Source: Candidatus Flexicrinis affinis
GTDB lineage: Bacteria; Chloroflexota; Anaerolineae; Aggregatilineales; Phototrophicaceae
Direction of reading: 5' to 3'
DNA: 64,000 bases
NCBI GenBank assembly: GCA_016716525.1
Contig: JADJWE010000010.1
Span: forward strand, 339,740-403,739
Numbering within the stretch: position 1 is the stretch's first letter; each line of letters opens with the position of its first letter. This document shows positions 33,489 through 42,314 of the stretch, piece after piece. Below the pieces are notes generated by a model, which searched no databases, was not told the origin of the DNA, and saw only the letters and a list, made by a program, of their open reading frames with translations. Position numbers and translations under genes: made by a program.

Positions 33489-34424
33489 CTACCGCACCGC
33501 GGCGGCGGACTCGGCCAGCTTGACCCGCGTATCCGGTGTGATCGGCACATCGAAGACGCGGCTGACGACCTCGGCCCAACCGAGCACGAAGTAGTCCCAC
33601 CCGTCGGTGACGGTCAACGCACGGTCGGCTTGCTGTGCGCGCGCCTGCTGCAAAAAATCGAGATCGCCGCGATAGTTCAAATCCCACGCGATGCCGCGCT
33701 CGGGGAACTCGGCCGCATCGGTGATCGGCGAGCCGGGGAGGTCTTTGCCCATACCGGTCGCGTTGATCACCAGCGATCCGTGCGCCAGATCGGATACCAG
33801 CAGGTCGGCGCGGCGCGGATCGCCATTCTCGATGAACGTGAACTCGACGCCGATTGGCGACAGATCGGAGACGATGGTGTACAGCGACTCGAGCCGCTCG
33901 CTGCGCGGGTCGACGATCGTGACGCGATTCGGGCGATCGTCCGGCGGGACGACGGTGACGATGTTGAGGGCCAGCGCGACGGCCGCGCCGCCTGCGCCAA
34001 AGCACAGCAGTTCCGGCTCGCCGCGGCGCCAGTGACCCACAGGCACAAACTGCGCCATCGCCTGGCCGGACGCGGCGATGTCGGTGGCGTGACCGATCAG
34101 GCGACCGTCGCGCTTGTAGAGACAGCTCGCTTCGCCGCTCAACGTGGCCTCGGTCGTGAGTTCGTCGATCAGGCCGCGACCGGCGCGCAGCATGCCGAGC
34201 TTGTGCGATGTGATCAGCGCACCGCGGACATGCGGCTCGGATTTGACGCGCTCGACCACCGCGCGGTAGTCGGCGGGCAGGGTAAACAACGGCAGATCGA
34301 CGCCCTCAAGCTGCGCGTCGCCCAGTCCGAGTAATTGCGCCCAGCGCGGAAACATCCGCATGCTGGCCGACTGGCCGGTCGTCACGCCGACGAACAACAT
34401 CGTCGGGGCGGCGGACTGCTTCAC
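33489..34424 (-). CDS. Shikimate dehydrogenase-like oxidoreductase
   Basis: 311 residues. The substrate-binding N-terminal part shows GALITSHKLGML (catalytic Lys) and ATDIAASGQAM, and the NADP-binding half shows LLCFGAGGAAVALAL and VINATGMGKD. The N-terminal half diverges from housekeeping AroE, and the gene lies in a catabolic operon, so it more likely acts on a quinate-like or sugar-acid substrate. The GTG at 34424 overlaps the upstream stop (TAGTG). The open frame beyond it is a shadow of the SIS gene. Confidence 0.8.
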   Translation of the reverse strand: MKQSAAPTMLFVGVTTGQSASMRMFPRWAQLLGLGDAQLEGVDLPLFTLPADYRAVVERVKSEPHVRGALITSHKLGMLRAGRGLIDELTTEATLSGEASCLYKRDGRLIGHATDIAASGQAMAQFVPVGHWRRGEPELLCFGAGGAAVALALNIVTVVPPDDRPNRVTIVDPRSERLESLYTIVSDLSPIGVEFTFIENGDPRRADLLVSDLAHGSLVINATGMGKDLPGSPITDAAEFPERGIAWDLNYRGDLDFLQQARAQQADRALTVTDGWDYFVLGWAEVVSRVFDVPITPDTRVKLAESAAAVR

Positions 34425-35203
34425 TAGGCCTTGCCTCCGTACGCGCGCACCATCCGGCGGCGGTATTCGTCGTAGGCGGCGTCGAAGCGCTTGGTGCTTT
34501 CCTCGCTGCCGATGAACACGCTGCTGGTGATGACCGGCATGGTGATCCCCTGCGCGGTCAGCCGCTCGGCGGTGGCGATCTTGATGGCGTTGGTGATGGC
34601 GGCCATCGCGATGGTGGACGCCGGGCCGACCGGATCGTCCATGCCCGGTACGCGCACGACGGCATCGCCGGGGGGCACGCAGTTGTCGATGACGACGTCG
34701 GCCAGCTCGCTCAGGCGTTTGCCGCTGCTGTGGCGCGGCTTGGCGGTGCTGCTGTGCTCGATCGACGTGACGGCGATCAGCGGCAGGCCGAGCTTCTTGA
34801 CCTCGACCGCCATGTCCACGACCGCCTCGTTGACGCCGCTGTTGGAGAAAATCATGAAGCTGTCCGGCTCGGTGAACACGAAATTGCGCAGGATCGCCGG
34901 CGCCAGCCCCTCGGTGCGCTCGATGAACAGCGCCTGCCGCTGGCCGTTGGCGCCGACGACCTGATTGTGGAAAGTCAGCGAGAGCTCGACGATGCCATGA
35001 AAGCCGGGGAAACTGCCGTAGCGCGGGAACATCTCTTCCACGAACACGCGCGAGTGGCCGGTGGCGAACAGGTGGACGAGCGCGTCGCCGGCGATGCTGC
35101 GCGCGCAAATGTCTGCCGCGCGGTTGATCGCGTCCATCTGCGTATCGCGGATGCGCGCAAGGATGCCGCTGGCGGCGTCGAAATAGGCGAGGGTGGGCTG
35201 CAT
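34424..35203 (-). CDS. SIS-domain sugar isomerase-like protein
   Basis: 259 residues. The phosphosugar-binding SIS fold is indicated by LFATGHSRVFVEEMFPRYGS, FMIFSNSGVNEAVVDMAVEV and LPLIAVTSIEHSSTAKP. It resembles the UPF0309-type SIS proteins that accompany sugar-catabolism genes. It is the first gene of the minus-strand operon, starting at ATG 35203 just below an AT-rich regulatory region. The substrate is unknown but is likely a phosphorylated sugar or amino sugar. Confidence 0.82.
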   Translation of the reverse strand: MQPTLAYFDAASGILARIRDTQMDAINRAADICARSIAGDALVHLFATGHSRVFVEEMFPRYGSFPGFHGIVELSLTFHNQVVGANGQRQALFIERTEGLAPAILRNFVFTEPDSFMIFSNSGVNEAVVDMAVEVKKLGLPLIAVTSIEHSSTAKPRHSSGKRLSELADVVIDNCVPPGDAVVRVPGMDDPVGPASTIAMAAITNAIKIATAERLTAQGITMPVITSSVFIGSEESTKRFDAAYDEYRRRMVRAYGGKA

Positions 35204-35262
35204 GGCGGACTCCGCAAATAAATGTACGGATAAATGTATGTTTGTCCGCATAAATATACCCG
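35204..35262 (-). promoter_or_regulatory. AT-rich promoter/operator region of the catabolic operon
   Basis: On the minus strand TATATTTATGCGGACA is followed by ACATTTATCCGT and ACATTTATTTGCGGA. ACATTTAT occurs twice 12 bases apart and GCGGA twice, in a stretch far more AT-rich than its surroundings. The repeats are placed for binding of a transcription factor near the promoter. No regulator gene lies in the operon. Confidence 0.5.
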
Positions 35263-35738
35263 ACGGCGTGAGGTCGATGCAAGAAGATGGGGGCGGTCGT
35301 TGAGACACGCATCCCTCAGCCCGCGCAAAACGCTCACCCCCGGCCCCTCTCCCGACCATCGGTGCTCCCTGCGGTTGTCAGGGAGATGGGAGAATGACGC
35401 TGGTAGGCAATTCCTTGACTGGGGATACGGCACCGCCGTGTCCGAGGGAAAAACCGGCCAAAGAGACCAAACCGGTTTCGTAGGGGCGCAGCATGCTGCG
35501 CCCGCTGTCGCCCGCCACGCCATATCACGCCGCATCCCGTAAACGCACCCAGATCCTGTCGCATTGCATCCTTACAGAAACCCTCTGTCTCCGTTCTTCG
35601 GTCGGACACGGCAAGGCCGTGTCCCTACGCACAATGACCGGCGTCTATGTAAGCCCCTCTCCTCGGGAGAGGGGTTTGGGGTGAGGTTTCAGCGGGTAAG
35701 GGGTTTGGCGCGAGGGGGCACGCAGCGGCGCCGCACGA
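35263..35738. repeat. Gene-free spacer with dispersed repeats
   Basis: The 476 bases before btuD hold a copy of the CTCACCCCCGGCCCCTCTCC repeat (about 35331-35395), the second copy of the 20-bp palindrome (35484-35503), and another AGCCCCTCTCCTCGGGAGAG copy (35652-35690). The short open frames here are repeat-derived; no supported gene was seen. Confidence 0.7.
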
Positions 35739-36755
35739 TCACGCGGGCGACGCGCCGAGCGCCGCCATGAGCGCGTTGATCGAGTCCGCGCTGTGCGTTT
35801 CACCGCCCACAGCCAGCGTCCACGGATGCCCGCCGTTTTGGGTTATCGTGACGCGCGGCACTCCCGCCGCGGCCTCGGAAACCACGGTGTACCCCTCGCG
35901 TTCAAGCGCGCGCCGCGTCCACACGTAGGCGACGCCGTCGCCTTGCAGCACGATCGGACGCTTGCCCATCCCGTTCGTCTTGAAGGCGCCGGTCTCGAGG
36001 TCGAATTCGACATTGGCGCTGGCGAATGCAGCCTCGAACGCGCCTTGCAGCACGAGGTCTTCCGGCAGGCCGGTGGTCACCTGCCCGCGATCGTCGATCA
36101 GCCAGAGCTGATCGGCGGTGCGCAGCGCGAGGTCGAGGTCGTGCGTGGACATGAGGATCGTGCGCCCGGTCCGCCGCGCCAGTCCGCGCAGCAGGGCTAT
36201 CACCTCGACGCGGCGCGGCAGGTCAAGGTACGCCGTCGGCTCATCGAGGATCATCAAGTCGGGTTCCTGCGCCAGCGCGCGCGCGATCATAATCTTCTGG
36301 CGTTCGCCGTCGCTCATGGCGTTGACCGGCCGGCCCGCTAGATGCAGCGCGCCGACCAACTGGAGCGACTCGCGGATCACGGCGTGGTCGTGCGCGCTGA
36401 GCTGGCCGTTCCATGACGTGTACGGATGCCGGCCCATCGCCACCAACGCGTAGCCCGTGAACATGCCGACCTCCGTGCGCTGCGTCAACACGACGCTGAG
36501 CTGTCGGGCGCGCTCCGCCGCTGTCATGCGGTGGATGTCGCTGCCGCGCAGATCGACCCGCCCACCGACCGGATTCTGCATGCCGGCGATGGTCCGCAGC
36601 AGCGTCGACTTGCCGGCCCCGTTCGGCCCGATCAGGCAGACGAGCTTGCCGGCAGGCAGCGCGGCCGAGAACGGCTGTACGACGACCGTCGGCGGCTTTC
36701 GGCCTTGAAAGTAGCCGGCGCTGACCGCGTGGAGGTGCACAAAGGTGTCACTCAT
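35739..36755 (-). CDS. btuD: ABC transporter ATP-binding protein of the cobalamin/siderophore type
   Basis: 338 residues. Walker A GPNGAGKST, a signature variant NAMSDGERQK and Walker B LMILDEPTAYLDLP are all present, with the H-loop in STHDLD. A C-terminal extension of about 80 residues (VAYVWTRRALEREGYTVVSE) is not part of the minimal NBD. The start overlaps the btuC stop by four bases (ATGA), so translation is coupled. The upstream cobalamin riboswitch supports B12 or corrinoid as substrate rather than iron. Confidence 0.88.
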   Translation of the reverse strand: MSDTFVHLHAVSAGYFQGRKPPTVVVQPFSAALPAGKLVCLIGPNGAGKSTLLRTIAGMQNPVGGRVDLRGSDIHRMTAAERARQLSVVLTQRTEVGMFTGYALVAMGRHPYTSWNGQLSAHDHAVIRESLQLVGALHLAGRPVNAMSDGERQKIMIARALAQEPDLMILDEPTAYLDLPRRVEVIALLRGLARRTGRTILMSTHDLDLALRTADQLWLIDDRGQVTTGLPEDLVLQGAFEAAFASANVEFDLETGAFKTNGMGKRPIVLQGDGVAYVWTRRALEREGYTVVSEAAAGVPRVTITQNGGHPWTLAVGGETHSADSINALMAALGASPA

Positions 36756-37897
36756 GATGAGAAGGACTCCTTGATATTCTGACGGCGCAGGACCACCCAG
36801 ATTACGACCGGCGCGCCGATCAGCGATGTGACCGCGTTCAGCGGTAGGACGATCGTGCTGCCCGGTACGCTGGCGACAAAGGCCGCCACCAGCGCCACGA
36901 GCGCGCCGACCAGTATGGTCAGCGGCACGAGTTGGTGATGGTCCGCCGTGTTGAACAGGCTGCGGCACAGGTGCGGCACGGCGATCCCGATGAACCCGAT
37001 CGGCCCGCAGAACGCGGTGATCGTGCCGGCCAGCAGCGCCGTCGTGATGAGGATCGCGAAGCGCGTGCGCATCAGGTGTAGGCCCATGCTGAACGCATAC
37101 GACTCACCCAGCAGCAGGGCGTTCAACGGCTTGCCGAGCAGGAACGCAGCGAACAGCCCGCCGACGACGATCGGCCCCATGACGATCAACTGTCCCCACG
37201 TCACGCCGGTGAAGCTGCCGAACGTCCACGTGATGTACGCTTGAATCCGCTCCGGAATGCTGAAGTACAGCAGCAGGCTGACGGCCGCGCTGGTCAGGTA
37301 TCCGAACAGCAGGCCCAGCACCAGCAGCGACATCCCGCTGGCGATGCGGCGCGCGGCGAACAGCACGATCACCAGCACCGCGGTGGCCCCGGCCGAGGCC
37401 GCCACCGCCAGTGCCAGATCGCCCATCAGGCCCAGCCCGGCCAAGAAGCTGGTCGTGACGCTGCCGATGGTCAGGACCACCAGCGCCACGCCGAGGCTCG
37501 CGCCGGAGCTGACACCCAACACGAACGGGTCGGCCAGCGGGTTGCGGAAGAACGTCTGCATCAGCAGGCCGGCGATCCCCAAGCCCGCGCCCGCCAAGAT
37601 GGCCGTGATCGCCTGTGGCAGGCGGAAGTCGAGGACAATCCGCGTCCACGACGCGCGGGCGGGTTCCTGACCCAGCAGAATGCGCACCACGTCCTCAAGT
37701 GGGATCGTCACCGACCCGACCGCCAGCGTGATCAGGAGCATCGCCACCAGCACGGCGAGCAGGGCGACGATCAGCACTGGCTTGAGGGCAGGCATCGACG
37801 CGCCCGCTGCGCTCAACGGCGCGGACCGGCTTTCCGGTGATTCGGGTTGCTGCGCCATGGGCTGCCCCTGTCTGCGAACGTCTCTCGATTGATCCAT
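36752..37897 (-). CDS. btuC: Cobalamin-type ABC transporter permease
   Basis: 381 residues with about ten membrane helices after a 40-residue N-terminal extension. FecCD/BtuC-family landmarks are visible: LDFRLPQAITAILAGAGLGI, GLLMQTFFRNPLADPFVLGV (start of the substrate path) and CGPIGFIGIAVPHLCRSLFN near the ATPase-coupling loop. The gene follows btuF after 63 bases that contain a strong hairpin, and overlaps btuD. It forms the membrane channel of the importer. Confidence 0.9.
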   Translation of the reverse strand: MDQSRDVRRQGQPMAQQPESPESRSAPLSAAGASMPALKPVLIVALLAVLVAMLLITLAVGSVTIPLEDVVRILLGQEPARASWTRIVLDFRLPQAITAILAGAGLGIAGLLMQTFFRNPLADPFVLGVSSGASLGVALVVLTIGSVTTSFLAGLGLMGDLALAVAASAGATAVLVIVLFAARRIASGMSLLVLGLLFGYLTSAAVSLLLYFSIPERIQAYITWTFGSFTGVTWGQLIVMGPIVVGGLFAAFLLGKPLNALLLGESYAFSMGLHLMRTRFAILITTALLAGTITAFCGPIGFIGIAVPHLCRSLFNTADHHQLVPLTILVGALVALVAAFVASVPGSTIVLPLNAVTSLIGAPVVIWVVLRRQNIKESFSS

Positions 37898-37922
37898 GTG
37901 CGATGTCCTTGTCGAACGGCGA

Positions 37923-37946
37923 TCCGGGCGGGGCGGCCCGCCCGGA
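37923..37946 (-). promoter_or_regulatory. Intercistronic hairpin between btuF and btuC
   Basis: TCCGGGCGGG (37923-37932) and CCCGCCCGGA (37937-37946) form a 10-bp perfect stem with a four-base loop and no U-run. Such hairpins after binding-protein genes often stabilise the upstream message so that the binding protein is made in excess over the permease. Confidence 0.6.
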
Positions 37947-37960
37947 CCGTACGATTGCCG

Positions 37961-39163
37961 CTACTCTGCCGCACCGAGCCGCTGGTAGTACACCAGCTCG
38001 TGATCGGGCAGCAGATCGGGGTGGAAGATGGCGATCAGGTCGGCGAGGATGACGTCCGGGTTGGCCGCGCCGCTCTCGAAGTAGTCGCTGCCGCCGTTGA
38101 CGTTCATCCGCTTGTTGTTGTTCCACACGTTGCCGTTGGCGACGGCGGCAAACGCCTCATACCGCGAGTCATCCGCGAGCATTTGCTCGGTGGTCGCCCA
38201 GAACTGATTGGCGTTGACCCAGAATTCGGCCTCCGCGCCGCGCTCGAACACCACTTCGAAATCGAGCGGCACGCTGGTGCCGGGCTGATCGGCGAACAGA
38301 AAGTCGGCGCCGGCGTCGGCGATTAACTGCGCGATGGTGCTGGCGCCGCCCGGCATGTACCACGTCCCGCTGAACGGGCTGGCGGCGATGGCGGTCGGGC
38401 GCTCCACGATGTCGGCCGTCATGGCCTTTAGCGCCGCATAGCGTTCAGCCACGCCGGAGAACGCGTCGGACGCTTCGGCCTCGGTGTTGAAGAACAGCGC
38501 GACGTACTTGCCCCACTCGGCCTGCCCGAGCGGCGAGGTGTCGGCGTAGTCGGCGTTCAAGACCGCCGTGATGCCGGCGTTCTGAAGCTGTTCGAGAGTC
38601 GTGCCGCCGGCGAAGAATTCCTGCGCCATCACAAGGCCCGGCTCAAGGCCCAGCAGCAGCTCCATGTTGATGTCGCCGCCGCTTCCGCCGCCGCCGATCT
38701 CCACGACGTCGCCGGAAGCGGTCATCTCCAGCACGGTCTCGTTGCTGGTGAACAGCGTGGTGTCGACGCCGATCAGCCGGTCGAGCATGCCTTGAGCCTC
38801 GAGATGTGGCAGGATGGTGGTCGTCATGGCGACGAAGCTCTGCACCGGGATCTCGACGGTCACGGCGTCCTCGAAGTCCTCCGGGGCGGGCGTGCCGCAC
38901 TGCACGAGTACGTAGGTCTGCGGCGTCTCCGCGCCCGGCCACGGCAGCATGGTGACAACTTTGTAGTTGTTGAAGTATTCGACTGAGAAGTTCTCGGCGT
39001 ATTCGACCTCGACCTTGGCCGGGAAATAGTCGACCGCCGGGTCGTATTCCTCGACGCAGGCGTCAACGAGGTTTGCTTCAGCGGCTGCCCCTTGCGCGGA
39101 CGCGCCGACGGCCAGCACGGCAATCAAGCCGATCACGAGCAAAACGCGACGTACGGTATTCAT
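37961..39163 (-). CDS. btuF: Cobalamin-type periplasmic binding protein
   Basis: 400 residues with a signal peptide (RVLLVIGLIAVLAVGASAQG). The body is a class III solute-binding fold with two lobes: LIGVDTTLFTSNETVLEM and LLGLEPGLVMAQEFFAGGTT in the first, PGGASTIAQLIADAGADFLF and VANGNVWNNNKRMN in the second. The ATG at 39163 is chosen because it gives a clean signal peptide and AAGGAG lies five bases upstream; an earlier in-frame start would run through the riboswitch terminator. It captures the ligand for the BtuCD importer. Confidence 0.88.
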   Translation of the reverse strand: MNTVRRVLLVIGLIAVLAVGASAQGAAAEANLVDACVEEYDPAVDYFPAKVEVEYAENFSVEYFNNYKVVTMLPWPGAETPQTYVLVQCGTPAPEDFEDAVTVEIPVQSFVAMTTTILPHLEAQGMLDRLIGVDTTLFTSNETVLEMTASGDVVEIGGGGSGGDINMELLLGLEPGLVMAQEFFAGGTTLEQLQNAGITAVLNADYADTSPLGQAEWGKYVALFFNTEAEASDAFSGVAERYAALKAMTADIVERPTAIAASPFSGTWYMPGGASTIAQLIADAGADFLFADQPGTSVPLDFEVVFERGAEAEFWVNANQFWATTEQMLADDSRYEAFAAVANGNVWNNNKRMNVNGGSDYFESGAANPDVILADLIAIFHPDLLPDHELVYYQRLGAAE

Positions 39164-39197
39164 CTGGACTCCTTGTCCGATAGGTAGGATGCTGCCC

Positions 39198-39223
39198 AAC
39201 AAAAACCCCGCTAGGGAGCGGGG
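39198..39223 (-). terminator. Intrinsic terminator of the btuFCD cobalamin riboswitch
   Basis: On the minus strand CCCCGCT and AGCGGGG flank a four-base loop and are followed by TTTTTGTT. It lies between the aptamer and the btuF start, as an expression platform that stops transcription when cobalamin is bound. Confidence 0.85.
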
Positions 39224-39254
39224 TAAGCGATTAAAAACCACTTATGCTTGTACC

Positions 39255-39400
39255 CTTTCTCCACGAAGGACACGATCAAGCAAGCCTTCTGGTGAGTCAT
39301 CGGGCTTCGGCGGATGATGCCGTTACCGTTGCGGGACAGCGCCGGACTTGCACCGGACTTCCCTCACGACAGAAGACGAACTCAACTATGGATGCGCGCT
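39255..39400 (-). ncRNA. Cobalamin riboswitch upstream of btuFCD
   Basis: The minus strand reads GGAAGTCCGGTGCAAGTCCG, then GCGCTGTCCCGCAACGGTAA (39321-39366), the conserved core of the class, followed by a B12-box-like AAGCCCGATGACTCACC (39290-39307). Its position before a BtuFCD operon and directly upstream of a terminator supports the call. It senses adenosyl- or related cobalamin and represses the importer. Confidence 0.9.
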
Positions 39401-39423
39401 AGCTCAAGGCGAACACTCCTGCA

Positions 39424-40434
39424 TCAGCCCAGCGGAAAACCGGGCGAATAGGCTACAGTCCCAAGTTTCGAAATAACCAAGGCATCTACATCGGGAAGCG
39501 TGCCGGCCAACACCAGCCCTTCCCGAGCCCCCATGACCATAAGCGCTGTGGACAGCGCGTCGGCCTCGCACGCGGTCGGCGCAATGACGCTCGCGCCTGC
39601 GAGTTCATCCGGCGACACGCCGCTGTGCGGATCGACGATGTGATGCGCGCGGAGGTCGCTGCTAAAAGTATACTGGTAATCCCCCGACGTTGCGATTGCG
39701 CGGCCGTCCAGACGGGCGTACATCTGCGGGCTGGCGGGCCGGGGCCGTTGAATCTCGATACGCCACGGGTCGCGCCCCGCCGAACTTACGGTCTGCAAGT
39801 CGCCGCCGACCTCGACCATCACATGATCGAACCCGAGGCGCTTGAGCACTGCCGTCCCGGCGTCGATGATGTAGCCCTTGGCGATGCCGTCCAGCGTGAC
39901 CGCCATGCCCGGCGCGGTGAGGCGTATCTCACCGGCCGCGACGCGGATCCGCCGATAGTCGACCCGTTCCCGTGCGGCAGCAACCGCGACGAGGTCGGGC
40001 AATGTGCCGGCCAACGCCGCCTCGCGGTAGACCCGCAGCACCGGCTCGATGGTGACGTCGAACGCCCCGCCCGTCAGATCGCCGAAGCGGACGGCGGTTG
40101 AGAGGACGTCGACAAAGGCGGGATGCGGCCTGCGCAGCACACCGTCTGCGTTCAACCGGCTGAGCTGGCTGGCCGGGCGGAAGCGGCTGAAGACGTCTTC
40201 CAGCGCCGACATCGTATCCAACGCGGCGACGATCGCTTCGCGCGCATAGACGGGGTCGTCGCTGACGACGTCGAGGTGCGCGATGCTGCCCATCAGCATC
40301 CGGGTTTCCGAGACGCGCTGACCGGTGCCAAGCCCCTTGAGCAGGCCGACACCCGCGCCGCCGGCGATCAGCAGGCCCGCCGACGCCGTGATGCGGATGA
40401 ACTGTCGTCTCGAAATGCCGCTGGACTGACTCAT
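39424..40434 (-). CDS. apbE: ApbE-type FAD:protein FMN transferase
   Basis: 336 residues. It starts with a Tat motif (SRRQFIRITASAGLLIAGGA), so it is exported. The ApbE domain shows VFSRFRPASQLSRLN, GGAFDVTIEPVL, VTLDGIAKGYIIDAG and the C-terminal HHIVDPHSGVSP and CEADALSTALMVMG blocks. The family transfers FMN from FAD to a Thr in (S/T)GATxx motifs. The probable substrate is encoded two genes upstream: the FMN/Fe-S membrane protein with SGATLSS. It is the last gene of the reductive dehalogenase operon. Confidence 0.93.
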   Translation of the reverse strand: MSQSSGISRRQFIRITASAGLLIAGGAGVGLLKGLGTGQRVSETRMLMGSIAHLDVVSDDPVYAREAIVAALDTMSALEDVFSRFRPASQLSRLNADGVLRRPHPAFVDVLSTAVRFGDLTGGAFDVTIEPVLRVYREAALAGTLPDLVAVAAARERVDYRRIRVAAGEIRLTAPGMAVTLDGIAKGYIIDAGTAVLKRLGFDHVMVEVGGDLQTVSSAGRDPWRIEIQRPRPASPQMYARLDGRAIATSGDYQYTFSSDLRAHHIVDPHSGVSPDELAGASVIAPTACEADALSTALMVMGAREGLVLAGTLPDVDALVISKLGTVAYSPGFPLG

Positions 40435-40454
40435 GACGATTGAATTCCGTTTAC

Positions 40455-40733
40455 CTAATGCTCGGCCGGTGTCGGTGACGGCTCGGCATGCTGCCCGCCC
40501 CGCCCCTGACCGGCGCCCTGCCCGTGAAACGACTCGGCATCTTCAGCCATCGCCGTCAGCACGAGCGGAGACGGCGTGCGGGTCAAGGTCGCTGTCGGCT
40601 CGGGCTGCGCGGCCATGCTGCTCTCCGCCAGCGAGATACCAAGCGTGGCGACGACCAGCAGCACGCACACCCCGACGTAGACGATCAGGAGGCCGTGCTT
40701 GACGTCGAAACCGCTTGGCTTCTTCGGTTCCAT
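40455..40733 (-). CDS. Small single-helix membrane protein in the reductive dehalogenase operon
   Basis: 92 residues with one membrane helix near the N-terminus (LLIVYVGVCVLLVVATLGIS) and an extracytoplasmic Thr/Pro- and Gly/Gln-rich tail. No known family. The ATG at 40733 lies within the end of the upstream FMN/Fe-S gene (49-base overlap), which indicates tight coupling. It might be a small subunit of the electron-transfer complex. Function is unknown. Confidence 0.6.
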   Translation of the reverse strand: MEPKKPSGFDVKHGLLIVYVGVCVLLVVATLGISLAESSMAAQPEPTATLTRTPSPLVLTAMAEDAESFHGQGAGQGRGGQHAEPSPTPAEH

Positions 40734-41923
40734 GCGTTCCTCATCCAGCGGCGAACTTCGCCAATGTAGTCGACCACCGGGTCGAGCGGGCACAGGTAGT
40801 TACAGAACGGCCGATAGATGACGAGCGATCCGAACAGGATCAGGATCAACAGCACCCACTGCGGCCACGAGCCTTGCAGATCGAACAGCGTGCCGAATGG
40901 CTCGTAGCTGACCGCCCCGGGCTGCCGCATCGCGAGGCCGAGGGCAATCGCAGTGAATGACAGCGCGCGCTGCACCCAACGCAGCTTGTTATAGATCTGG
41001 CGCGGCTGATAGGCTTTCGCCCCGCTAATAGTGCCGAGTACTTCCTGCGCGGCCCCGAATGGACAAAACCACGAACAGTACGGGTTCTTGCCTTGAATCA
41101 GCGTGACCGTGATGATCCCGCCGACGAGGATGAACCAGTACAAGTTGGTCTGCCAGTCCGGCCACCAGCCCGAGATCAACGTCACTACGTTCGAGAGCGT
41201 CCACGGCTTGTTGAAGATGAAGCCAATGACGATCAGCCCGGTCAGCAGCACGGCCCAACGGCCGATGCGTTTCAGGCTGGGGCGATGCTTCAAGCGGTGC
41301 AGAAAGAAGCTGACGACGAACAGCGCGATCAGCGTGATTTCCGGCGCGCCGAAGTGGATCGGCCGGACGTCGGGCGGGATTTCCGCGCCGGGTATCGCGT
41401 TGGCGGCGATCCCGCGGACGGCAAGCCGGATCGCTTGCGCGACCGCTTCGGACGACAGGGTCGCCCCGCTCACGCCGTCGATGTCCTCGCCAAGCAGGAG
41501 CGTATCGCTGTAGCTGGCGCCGGTGAACTGGTCGTAGTAGCCAGCACGGTCAAGCTGGGCGAGGAAGTTGGGCGTTTCGCCGTGGTTGATCATCGTCACG
41601 GCGGTGATGGCGCCGTCCGGGTCGGTTCCGACCAGCATGACCATCGGCCCGCCGTAGCCGCTGGCGGTGCCGGCCATGGCGTAACCGACGATTTCGTCGC
41701 CGGCATAGCCGGTGAACAGCCCGCCCTCCCCAAGCTCGATGCGGTCGGCGCCCGGCAGCACGTCGCCGACGTACACGTCAAGCGGCACGGCGGCGGTCGC
41801 GCTCAACTGGCCGATCAGCCACGCGATCACGAGGATCGCAAACGCGGACAGCGTCGCGATTCCCTGCCGACGCTTCTGACGATTGCGCTGATCTTGGATA
41901 GAACGGGCGGCTGACTTAGCCAT
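40685..41923 (-). CDS. NosR/RdhC-like FMN-binding and Fe-S membrane protein
   Basis: 412 residues. After one membrane helix, an extracytoplasmic FMN-binding domain (about 45-175) contains DGVSGATLSSEAV, the Thr flavinylation motif recognised by ApbE. Five or so membrane helices follow, with two cytoplasmic polyferredoxin motifs, CSWFCPFGA and CNYLCPLDPV (CxxxCP). This is the layout of NosR/RdhC proteins, which carry electrons across the membrane to periplasmic enzymes. Placement between rdhB and apbE implies electron delivery to RdhA. The ATG at 41923 is chosen because the upstream frame lacks similarity. Confidence 0.88.
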   Translation of the reverse strand: MAKSAARSIQDQRNRQKRRQGIATLSAFAILVIAWLIGQLSATAAVPLDVYVGDVLPGADRIELGEGGLFTGYAGDEIVGYAMAGTASGYGGPMVMLVGTDPDGAITAVTMINHGETPNFLAQLDRAGYYDQFTGASYSDTLLLGEDIDGVSGATLSSEAVAQAIRLAVRGIAANAIPGAEIPPDVRPIHFGAPEITLIALFVVSFFLHRLKHRPSLKRIGRWAVLLTGLIVIGFIFNKPWTLSNVVTLISGWWPDWQTNLYWFILVGGIITVTLIQGKNPYCSWFCPFGAAQEVLGTISGAKAYQPRQIYNKLRWVQRALSFTAIALGLAMRQPGAVSYEPFGTLFDLQGSWPQWVLLILILFGSLVIYRPFCNYLCPLDPVVDYIGEVRRWMRNAWNRRSQAVSTSSTAS

Positions 41924-42008
41924 CTGCGATGGATCCCCGGCGAAGTGGACTGGCGGCCCGGTCAAGGGCGTGGTTGACGTCCCTGACCGGGCCTTGACTG
42001 TATGTGCG

Positions 42009-42293
42009 TTAGGCTGGCTTAGGCTGTTGGCCGCCGCGGCTGCGGAAGATTCGCACGCCGGCGATGGCCGCAAGGATCAAGCCGGGCAGGCCGAAGGCGA
42101 GCAGCAGGACGCCCGCTGCGCGCGGTTCGAGCTCTGCCATCGAGCCGCTGTAGTTCACGAGCGCGAACCAGAAGAACACGAGTGCCAGCGCGAGCAGGAT
42201 CCAATCCAGCAGTGCGATCTTGATGCCGGGCCGGTGCGCCAGATAGATGGCCGCGCCGCCGATCAACAAACCGAGAACGAAGTACAGCAACAT
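42009..42293 (-). CDS. rdhB: Reductive dehalogenase membrane anchor
   Basis: 94 residues with three predicted membrane helices (2-19, 28-50, 60-85), the size and topology of RdhB proteins, which hold the Tat-exported RdhA at the outer face of the membrane. Sequence of this family is poorly conserved, so the call leans on its place 21 bases after rdhA and on the helix count. Confidence 0.82.
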   Translation of the reverse strand: MLLYFVLGLLIGGAAIYLAHRPGIKIALLDWILLALALVFFWFALVNYSGSMAELEPRAAGVLLLAFGLPGLILAAIAGVRIFRSRGGQQPKPA

Positions 42294-42314
42294 GGTTTCA
42301 ATTCCTTCCTCGCG

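Noticed and set aside
33489..35312. 607-codon continuous frame suggesting a fusion of SIS and shikimate dehydrogenase-like genes
   Set aside because: The upstream part is an out-of-frame reading of the SIS gene; the SIS gene ends with its own TAG at the GTG of the next gene.
36752..39163. Iron-siderophore importer as an alternative to BtuFCD
   Set aside because: Sequence alone cannot separate the two, but the cobalamin riboswitch directly upstream favours B12.
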